From a virus: DNA of 20,856 nt. Position numbers and translations under genes: made by a program. Of this stretch, positions 8,262 through 14,369 are shown piece by piece. The notes beneath the pieces were generated by a model. That model did not search any database and was not told the DNA's origin. It was given only the letters and a program-made list of their open reading frames with translations. The stretch's first letter is position 1. Each line of letters opens with the position of its first letter. The stretch is taken from positions 1 to 20,856 of IMG/VR virus record IMGVR_UViG_3300027833_000257; one strand, written 5' to 3'.

Positions 8262-8269
8262 TATATAAC
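8260..8269 (+). promoter_or_regulatory. Candidate promoter element before the S1-like gene
   Basis: GATATATAAC overlaps the TGA of the previous gene and is followed by TAGTAAAACATA. The stretch closely parallels the sequence before the gene at 111, where the ATATATAA core is followed by CTAGTAAAAACATA. The core (8261-8268) is 39 bases upstream of the ATG at 8308, farther than in the other two copies (27 bases). The shared downstream words make common ancestry or function more credible than the AT core alone. Confidence 0.38.
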
Positions 8270-8307
8270 TAGTAAAACATACATTAACCCTTTTAAAAAC
8301 AAAGTAA

Positions 8308-9636
8308 ATGTCAACAAAGACAACTCAAAAACAAAAGAGAGCTAGACTCTCAGCGACAACTCAACTAGTTGAAGCAAATCAAGAAACAGAAGTTAAAGTA
8401 GAAACTTCATTAAACACACCAGCTCCAGAAAAACCAACTCCCGGTCCAGATACAAATTATATGGATGAAAACGGAGAATTCATGTGGGACCAATACGAGG
8501 CAACATGTGTAACTAAGCTTAGGAAACCCAATCCACATATTAAAGCACCTAAAGGTGTAAAAGTATATAGCAGAGAATCATACGCTCAAGAACTATTTGA
8601 CATAATGGAAGGTCATTCATTGACCTCTAACACAATATATTCTTTACAATTAGGCGCTAGTTATACAGGAAAAGTATATGCAGTTGATTCAGAATGGGCA
8701 TCAATTGATGTAGGATATAGAGAATTAGTCTATGTAGATTTATCAAGAGAAACTGTAGAAGTAAGAGAACTTTTAAAACAGGGAGTAGAAGTTGACGTTC
8801 AGTTAATCGCTGACACTTCAATGAATGTCAAAAAATATATGATAGGTTCCGTAACTGAAGGTCTTAAGACTAAGGTTATTAAAGAAATCGTAGCATCTAT
8901 TGACGATGGAAATACAGCATACAGTGGTGTTGTTGCCAAGATGATTCCAGGTGGAGGATATATGGTGCAAGTTCAAGGCATTGATTGCTTTATGCCAGGC
9001 TCATTAGCAGGTGTAAATAAATTACACGACTTCGAATCAATCATTAACACCGAAATGTATGTAGTACCTGTTAGTTATTCAGAAGAAAAAGGAACTGTTG
9101 TAGTTTCTCACAGAGCATACTTAAGAGCTCTTATTCCTAATACACTTAAAGAAATACAAGAGGACATTACATCTGAAAGAACAGGTCATGTTACAGGCTC
9201 TGCAAAATATGGTGTATTTGTTGAATTTGAAGGATGTTTAACGGGTATGATTCACGTTAACGACCTAGACACTGAGACATCAAAGGCACATAGAGATAGA
9301 TCTTTAGAGCCAGGAACAGAGATCAAGTTCTATGTTAAAGAAGTTATTAATGAAAGAAAAATTACGCTTGTTCAAGGTTCTCCTGCTGAGAAGAAAGTAG
9401 ATCCATGGGAAGGTATTTCTTCTAGATATACTAAGAAAACCGAAGTAGTTGGTATTGTAAAATCTACTAAAGATTATGGTTTATTTGTAGAAATAGAAGA
9501 AGGTGTTGTAGGACTCTTACATATATCGGAATTCCCTGATAACATAGATATTAAAGATATATCTAAAGGTGCAGATATTACTGTCCAAGTGATCAGAGTT
9601 GAAGAAGATACTAGAAAAGTATTCCTTAAACTATAA
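8308..9636 (+). CDS. Ribosomal protein S1-like RNA-binding protein, four S1 domains (442 aa)
   Basis: A homologue of bacterial ribosomal protein bS1, which binds single-stranded, A/U-rich mRNA leaders and brings them to the 30S subunit. Four S1 (OB-fold) domains are visible at about residues 119-183, 204-271, 290-357 and 376-442. The last two show the classic motifs KYGVFVEF and DYGLFVEI followed by GMIHV and GLLHISE. The second has the bS1-type FMPGSLAG and VVVSHRAYL. The linker VDPWEGISSRY before domain 4 matches the xPWE linker of genuine bS1. The N-terminal region has a charged, Thr/Pro-rich 50-residue leader and a FMWDQYE segment reminiscent of Bacteroidetes bS1. Host S1 usually has six domains, so this is a shortened form. 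The gene has a candidate promoter and ends at a strong terminator. S1-family membership is firm; a ribosomal role is inference. Confidence 0.88.
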   Translation: MSTKTTQKQKRARLSATTQLVEANQETEVKVETSLNTPAPEKPTPGPDTNYMDENGEFMWDQYEATCVTKLRKPNPHIKAPKGVKVYSRESYAQELFDIMEGHSLTSNTIYSLQLGASYTGKVYAVDSEWASIDVGYRELVYVDLSRETVEVRELLKQGVEVDVQLIADTSMNVKKYMIGSVTEGLKTKVIKEIVASIDDGNTAYSGVVAKMIPGGGYMVQVQGIDCFMPGSLAGVNKLHDFESIINTEMYVVPVSYSEEKGTVVVSHRAYLRALIPNTLKEIQEDITSERTGHVTGSAKYGVFVEFEGCLTGMIHVNDLDTETSKAHRDRSLEPGTEIKFYVKEVINERKITLVQGSPAEKKVDPWEGISSRYTKKTEVVGIVKSTKDYGLFVEIEEGVVGLLHISEFPDNIDIKDISKGADITVQVIRVEEDTRKVFLKL

Positions 9637-9655
9637 TCAAATCTATAATTTAATT

Positions 9656-9685
9656 GAAAGAGCCCGATCACTCGGGCTTTTTCAC
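9656..9685 (+). terminator. Intrinsic (Rho-independent) terminator after the S1-like gene
   Basis: AGCCCGA (9661-9667) and TCGGGCT (9672-9678) form a 7-bp GC-rich stem with a TCAC loop, followed by a T run (9678-9682). The A-rich bases before the stem (GAAAG) pair with the T-run side and could extend it to 12 bp with one G-U pair. It starts 20 bases after the S1 stop codon. It is the only clear hairpin terminator I see in the window and divides the gene cluster into two transcription blocks. Confidence 0.9.
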
Positions 9686-9705
9686 GTTATAGTGTATCTA
9701 ACAGA

Positions 9706-9717
9706 GATATATAAACC
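9706..9717 (+). promoter_or_regulatory. Candidate promoter element before the amidoligase gene
   Basis: GATATATAAACC lies 21 bases past the terminator, and its ATATATAA core (9707-9714) is 27 bases before the ATG at 9742, exactly as for the gene at 111. A new promoter is needed here if the terminator is efficient, which makes this the best-supported copy of the element. A perfect 10-base palindrome, AACTTAAGTT (9718-9727), follows directly and would overlap the expected transcription start; it could be an operator or chance. Confidence 0.48.
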
Positions 9718-9741
9718 AACTTAAGTTATACAATTACGTAA

Positions 9742-11037
9742 ATGAATAATATTAATAATTCAGACATATTAAAGAATTCGCTACTAGGCGTTGAATTTGA
9801 ATTCTATTCTAATAAGGATATCGATACGACTGCTAAAGAGTTAGCGGGTCTTTTAGGTAAAAAGATTAGAGTAGAAGCAAAGGCGCATAGTGATTTTGAA
9901 GTTACAAGAGACGAGTTCAAGATAGAACCTGATATGTCAGGTGGTGAAAAACTGATGGAACTCGTAACAGGTCCACAGCCTTATTATTCTGCAAGAATGA
10001 TGATCATCAAAGTATGTAAATGGATAGAAGAAAATGGATATACTAATGATAGAAGTTCTATTCACTTAAACATATCCTTTGATACAGATAAAATAGAAAA
10101 TAAACACAGAATATCTAAAATGAATGTTCTTAAATTTATTTTAGATTTTAAAGAAAGTCAAGTCTTTAAGTTTTTTCCTGAAAGAAAGGATTCTGCATAC
10201 GCAAAATCAATTAAATTCGTTTTACCTAAGTCAGATACTTATTTCTACGATGGATTAAATATTACTCCTAGTAATTTCATATATCCTGATTCTAAATATT
10301 ACGGAATTAACTTTGAAAAAAGACATAAGAATTATTTAGAATTTAGATATCTTGGCGGAGAAGATTGGGAAAAGAAAACTTCTAAGATTCTACAAATGCT
10401 AGATCTTTTTATAACTCAACTATGGAATAGCACGAGTAATGTTCAATTTAACAATCTTAATTCAATAGAGCTTAGAAAAATTCTTGCTAAGAATGAAAGA
10501 ATTATAAAGGCTAGAAGAGATTGGAAATCTATCAATGCGGGATGGAATAAAGATGTTAAATTAACGGTCGATTTAAATGACAATGAAAAGATAATAGATT
10601 TACACTGGCCTAATATTAGAGAAAGAGTTCTTAGATTATTTACACACGGTGAATTAACAAAAGGACATATTAACTATGATGCTGACAACGGAACTATTCA
10701 AGTAGAAGGTGGTAACTTATCATATTGTGTAGAATTAGAAGGATATGAATTTATAAGATGTTCTTTGAGAGGAGAATTTACAAATTGTGATTTCTTTGGA
10801 TGTGACATAAATGGATCCGATATACATACATGTAATTTCTATCAATCTACACAGGTTAATTCATCTAAATTAGAAAGTTCATACGTTCATCAGTCTTGTA
10901 TATTAAAGGACTGTTACATATACGGAAATGGAATAATGAAAGGATCAATGCAAGGTGGTATATTTAGAGATGGTAAATATGATAAAAGAACTGCAAAGTT
11001 CGACAACACCGAAAAAATACTTTACACTGAAGTTTAA
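9742..11037 (+). CDS. Predicted amidoligase fused to a pentapeptide-repeat helix (431 aa)
   Basis: The N-terminal part, about residues 14-230, matches the amidoligase family (glutamine-synthetase-like carboxylate-amine ligases). It has LLGVEFEF at 14-21, where the acidic pair would bind metal; EPDMSGGEKLMELVTGPQPY at 62-81; SIHLNISF at 106-113; and NYLEFRYLGG at 197-206, with the family's E-x-R. These enzymes join carboxyl and amine groups using ATP, forming isopeptide or amide bonds. Residues about 235-310 are a helical, basic linker. Residues 325-410 form a pentapeptide-type right-handed helix with Cys or Ser in place of Ala: CDFFG, CDING, SDIHT and CNFYQ run in register from 349 to 368, and seven Cys lie between 329 and 391. 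No partner glutaminase or second ligase is adjacent. The substrate is unknown. It heads the block after the terminator, 16 bases before the next gene. Confidence 0.66.
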   Translation: MNNINNSDILKNSLLGVEFEFYSNKDIDTTAKELAGLLGKKIRVEAKAHSDFEVTRDEFKIEPDMSGGEKLMELVTGPQPYYSARMMIIKVCKWIEENGYTNDRSSIHLNISFDTDKIENKHRISKMNVLKFILDFKESQVFKFFPERKDSAYAKSIKFVLPKSDTYFYDGLNITPSNFIYPDSKYYGINFEKRHKNYLEFRYLGGEDWEKKTSKILQMLDLFITQLWNSTSNVQFNNLNSIELRKILAKNERIIKARRDWKSINAGWNKDVKLTVDLNDNEKIIDLHWPNIRERVLRLFTHGELTKGHINYDADNGTIQVEGGNLSYCVELEGYEFIRCSLRGEFTNCDFFGCDINGSDIHTCNFYQSTQVNSSKLESSYVHQSCILKDCYIYGNGIMKGSMQGGIFRDGKYDKRTAKFDNTEKILYTEV

Positions 11038-11053
11038 AAATAACTAAAATAAA

Positions 11054-11887
11054 ATGAGTGATAATATAATAGGTAATGATAGCAACCAACAGGCTCCAAG
11101 CTGGGATAATCCTACATGCTTTAATAACTTTGTAAATGAGTTGGCATCGGAAGTGACAGGGTCATGTATGATTCCTATGAATCTCCCAAGGGCAGAAGTT
11201 GAAAGACTTGTTAAAAGAGCAAAGAAATGGTTTTATAAGAATTACGAATATTCAATGAAAGAAAACTTTATGGTTTTACCAAAGGAACTCTTTACAACAC
11301 AATATTTTAAGAATAAAAGATCGTTCACACTACCTAAAATGGATCCAGTTACCGGTGGTGGAGAAGTTTATTCAGTATATGGATGTTTTGAAACAGGATC
11401 TAAGTATGCAGGTGGTTCAGATATTAGATTTCAAGAAGGAGATTTTGCTATTGAGAGAATGATGTACCAGGGTATGTTTAGTGGAGATGGTGTAGTTGAT
11501 GCCGCAGAGAGCTTACAATACTATGTGGTTAATGAAAGTTTCTTTGATATGGCTAGACAGATCTTAGAGAATCCTATAGGATTTCACTATAATCAATTAA
11601 CTCATGAGATTAAATTTACAGGTGAAACACCTAATAGAAATATTATATTAGAGGTATATGAAACTATTCCTGAATGTGCTCTTTTCGAAGATGAAGCATT
11701 CTTTAGGTATTGTGCTGCTAAGATTAAAATTTCACTAGGTCAAAAATTAAGTATATTTGGATTTGCTTTACCTGGTAATATAGAAGTAAACGCCGATGCA
11801 ATTCAAGGTTTAGGTGAAGGAGAATTAGAAGCAGTAATAGAAGAAATAAAATCAGATGAAGGCACCGATTGGATGATGCATTCTTAA
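11054..11887 (+). CDS. Unassigned virion-type protein upstream of gp25 (277 aa)
   Basis: No family is named with confidence. The N-terminal region (about 15-80) is helical with NNFVNELASEVTGSCMIPMN and then VKRAKKWFYKNYEYS. The middle is Gly-rich and beta-like (PVTGGGEVYSVYGCFETG). Residues about 170-245 include LENPIGFHYNQLTHEIKFTG, LEVYETIPECALFEDEAFF and a helix followed by FGFALPGNIEVN. The end is an acidic helix finishing in DEGTDWMMHS. There is no signal peptide and no enzyme motif. The composition and position, directly before gp25 and gp6, fit a baseplate, neck or adaptor protein. The start follows AAAATAAA with no Shine-Dalgarno motif, and the gap to gp25 is 16 bases. Confidence 0.55.
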   Translation: MSDNIIGNDSNQQAPSWDNPTCFNNFVNELASEVTGSCMIPMNLPRAEVERLVKRAKKWFYKNYEYSMKENFMVLPKELFTTQYFKNKRSFTLPKMDPVTGGGEVYSVYGCFETGSKYAGGSDIRFQEGDFAIERMMYQGMFSGDGVVDAAESLQYYVVNESFFDMARQILENPIGFHYNQLTHEIKFTGETPNRNIILEVYETIPECALFEDEAFFRYCAAKIKISLGQKLSIFGFALPGNIEVNADAIQGLGEGELEAVIEEIKSDEGTDWMMHS

Positions 11888-11903
11888 TAGAATATATAGT
11901 TAA

Positions 11904-12257
11904 ATGGAGTTTTATATAAAAGCACAAGGAGATCCTGGTTTTGATCCAGCTAAGTTAGAAGTTAATTCTGAACTGGCTAGGCTAATGACACAGATAGAAA
12001 CCATTCTTTTTACAAGAAGAGGTGATGTATTAGGTGATCCTGAGTTTGGAGCAAATTTAGAAGATTATGTTTATTCTTTAAGCTATAATGACTATTTATT
12101 AAAAAAAGTAGTTGCCGAGCAGATTTTTAGATATGCACCCTTGGCTAGAAAATTTAACGTCACAGTAGATGTTGACTTCACAAAAGAAGTTGACAGGCAT
12201 GCCGTGTTTGTAGACATACGAATTGATAATAGGTATCAACTAGGAGTTTATGTATAA
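11904..12257 (+). CDS. 25: Baseplate wedge protein gp25 (GPW/gp25 family, 117 aa)
   Basis: A wedge subunit that binds the inner baseplate and helps nucleate the contractile sheath. Residues about 22-57 carry the family signature: SELARLMTQIETILFTRRGD followed by VLGDPEFGANLEDYVY. A helix (LLKKVVAEQIFRYAPLA) and a beta hairpin region (NVTVDVDF, HAVFVDIRIDNRYQLGV) complete the small fold. Its 117 residues are close to T4 gp25 (132). It lies 20 bases upstream of the gp6-like gene, and in many contractile-tail systems gp25 and gp6/J genes are adjacent. The start is preceded by GAATATATAGTTAA with no Shine-Dalgarno motif; the ATATATA word here is only 5 bases from the ATG and is probably too close to be a promoter. 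Confidence 0.88.
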   Translation: MEFYIKAQGDPGFDPAKLEVNSELARLMTQIETILFTRRGDVLGDPEFGANLEDYVYSLSYNDYLLKKVVAEQIFRYAPLARKFNVTVDVDFTKEVDRHAVFVDIRIDNRYQLGVYV

Positions 12258-12277
12258 TAAAACTAATAAAATAAAAA

Positions 12278-14098
12278 ATGGCAGATAATAACTTTTTATC
12301 AACATCTAGAATTAAAGTTGGAGAAATGATCGATGACGTAAGATCCTATATTACTAGGGTATACGGCGAGGTAGAAGGAGCATTCACGACAGCTTCACCC
12401 TTTTCACAATTACTTGATGTTATTTCGCAAATAGGTAGATTAATATTCTTTTACATAGAAGATGCTACTGTTGAACAGAACATACTAACAGCACAGAATC
12501 CCGAATCAATATATGGTTTATCAAGATTAGCTGGACATGATTCATTTAGAGGAGCTGCCGCTTCTGGTGAATTAAGATTAAGACTAGGTGTTTCTAATTT
12601 AGACGACATTGCAGGTGATGCATTAAACATTCCAGCAAATTCTATTATAGAATGCAAGGATAACGGTCTTAAATACACTCTAAGAACTAGCAACGATCAA
12701 TTCAGGTTAGAAAAATCAAACTCAAACTACATATATGTTCCTGTTATACAAGGTGAATACGAATCACAGAATTTAACATCAACTGGAGAATCCTTCCAAT
12801 CCTTTAATGTTATAACAAAAAGCATGGTGGATCATTCTCAAGTTAGAATAAAGGTTAATTCTAATCTTTGGTCTAAATACGATTCTTTGTATGATATGAA
12901 AAAAGGAACTCAGGGATATCTTGTCAAGACAGGTATTACAGGAGGTTTAGATATTTATTTTGGAAATGGATCTTTTGGTGAAATACCGCCTACAGGTTCT
13001 ACGATAGAAGTGGAATATTTAAAAATAGCTGGTTCCATGGGTAATTTAAATGGTAGAGCCGATTTATCCTTTTTATTTAAAACAGAAGGTACGGATTCTT
13101 TAGGAAATACACATGACTTAAATGAAATGTTAGAGTCTGAATTTACAGTTGCCCCAAAAATGGGAGCAAATCCTGAAGATATTCAATTAACGAAATTAAT
13201 TGCTCCATTACAATCACACTCATTTGTGCTAGCAACACCTGATAATTATGAGCATTTCTTATCAAGATATGGTATGTTCTCTTATTTAGATGCATATAAT
13301 ACAACGGATGATGGATATTTAGATGATGATAATGTTATCTATCTGTTTATGTTGCCCAACACTCTCAAAAAACTACAAAACAATAAAGATTATTTTAATT
13401 TAGATACATCTGAATTCTTTTTTACTGAAATAGAAAAAGAAGGTATCTTAGGTTTATTAGAAAAATCAGGAAGACAAATGGTCACTACTGAAGTAAAGAT
13501 AGTTAATCCAGAACCACAATTTTTTAGAATGGATGTTAAGGTAAGATACTTTGAAGGATATAGTAAAGCTAACGTTGCGACAGAGATTAGATCTAAGATT
13601 GCAGAATACTTAATTAATATAACACGAAGAGACAGATTACCTAAATCAGATATCGTTGCAATTGTTGAGGCAATTGACGGCATTGATTCAGTTAATGTTA
13701 AATTTACTTCTGAAAAAGAAGAAACAGCAAGAAGACTAGGCTACTATATATCTGAGACAGTTAATGTTACTCCATCTACTCCAGTATTAAAGGACGTTGG
13801 TAATGGTAAACAAAAGATGGTTTTCTTTAAAAGAACAGTAACTACATCACAGGTCAACTTTGAACCGGGAGCTGCTCTTCCTGAAAATGTAATTAATCTA
13901 GATTCATTTGGAGATATTATTTTAGAACCTGAAGAAGTAGCATTGTTCAGAGGTGGATGGCTAGATAGCGATAATGCAATGGTCGAAGATTCTGTCAAGA
14001 CAGGTGAAAAGGCTGCTCTTTCAATATACTTTGATGAGCCAGCGGTCAAGAATTCAATATTTGCAAAAGTTCAAGCTAAAAATAGAAAATCAATATAA
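12278..14098 (+). CDS. 6: Baseplate wedge protein gp6-like (baseplate J family, 606 aa)
   Basis: The wedge core subunit that forms the ring around the hub and transmits the signal for sheath contraction. The N-terminal helices (SPFSQLLDVISQIGRLIFFY at about 41-60) are typical of gp6/J. Residues about 208-260 hold the Gly-rich J core: YLVKTGITGGLDIYFGNGSF, then STIEVEYLKIAGSMGNLNG. The C-terminal part, about 415-480, has FRMDVKVRYFEGY followed by a helix and AIVEAIDGIDSVNVKF, as in J/gp6 C-terminal domains. Length (606) is close to T4 gp6 (660). A further region (about 500-606) ends in PEEVALFRGGWLDSDN and a short basic tail. The stop overlaps the next start by one base (TAATG), suggesting translational coupling. 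Confidence 0.82.
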   Translation: MADNNFLSTSRIKVGEMIDDVRSYITRVYGEVEGAFTTASPFSQLLDVISQIGRLIFFYIEDATVEQNILTAQNPESIYGLSRLAGHDSFRGAAASGELRLRLGVSNLDDIAGDALNIPANSIIECKDNGLKYTLRTSNDQFRLEKSNSNYIYVPVIQGEYESQNLTSTGESFQSFNVITKSMVDHSQVRIKVNSNLWSKYDSLYDMKKGTQGYLVKTGITGGLDIYFGNGSFGEIPPTGSTIEVEYLKIAGSMGNLNGRADLSFLFKTEGTDSLGNTHDLNEMLESEFTVAPKMGANPEDIQLTKLIAPLQSHSFVLATPDNYEHFLSRYGMFSYLDAYNTTDDGYLDDDNVIYLFMLPNTLKKLQNNKDYFNLDTSEFFFTEIEKEGILGLLEKSGRQMVTTEVKIVNPEPQFFRMDVKVRYFEGYSKANVATEIRSKIAEYLINITRRDRLPKSDIVAIVEAIDGIDSVNVKFTSEKEETARRLGYYISETVNVTPSTPVLKDVGNGKQKMVFFKRTVTTSQVNFEPGAALPENVINLDSFGDIILEPEEVALFRGGWLDSDNAMVEDSVKTGEKAALSIYFDEPAVKNSIFAKVQAKNRKSI

Positions 14099-14367
14099 TG
14101 AATATTTTTAGTAAACTATTTAAAAGCAGAAGGAAAAGAATATACTCTATTAGAGAGACCGTATTTGATGATAGAAAGAATCTAGGAAACGATTATAGAA
14201 ATAATATCTTAAAGAATTCCATATCTAATCATATATGGAGAAATAATCAAATGAACGATTTCGTTAATTTTGTTCAAGAGATATTAGCAGATTGGGTTGA
14301 TTCTGTAAACTATTTAAAAGTTTATAAATCATATACCATGAAAAAGAACGATAAAAAAATTAGATAA
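14098..14367 (+). CDS. Small basic protein between gp6-like and gp7-like genes (89 aa)
   Basis: Not recognised. The start overlaps the gp6-like stop by one base and its stop lies 2 bases before the gp7-like ATG, so it is probably translated as part of the wedge operon. The N-terminus is strongly basic (SKLFKSRRKRIYSIRE). A central amphipathic helix with aromatic residues (MNDFVNFVQEILADWVDSVN) is followed by another basic tail. There is no membrane segment or signal peptide. A small wedge connector or assembly chaperone is possible. Its reality is supported by exact fit between two coding genes in phase with both junctions. Confidence 0.6.
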   Translation: MNIFSKLFKSRRKRIYSIRETVFDDRKNLGNDYRNNILKNSISNHIWRNNQMNDFVNFVQEILADWVDSVNYLKVYKSYTMKKNDKKIR

Positions 14368-14369
14368 CA

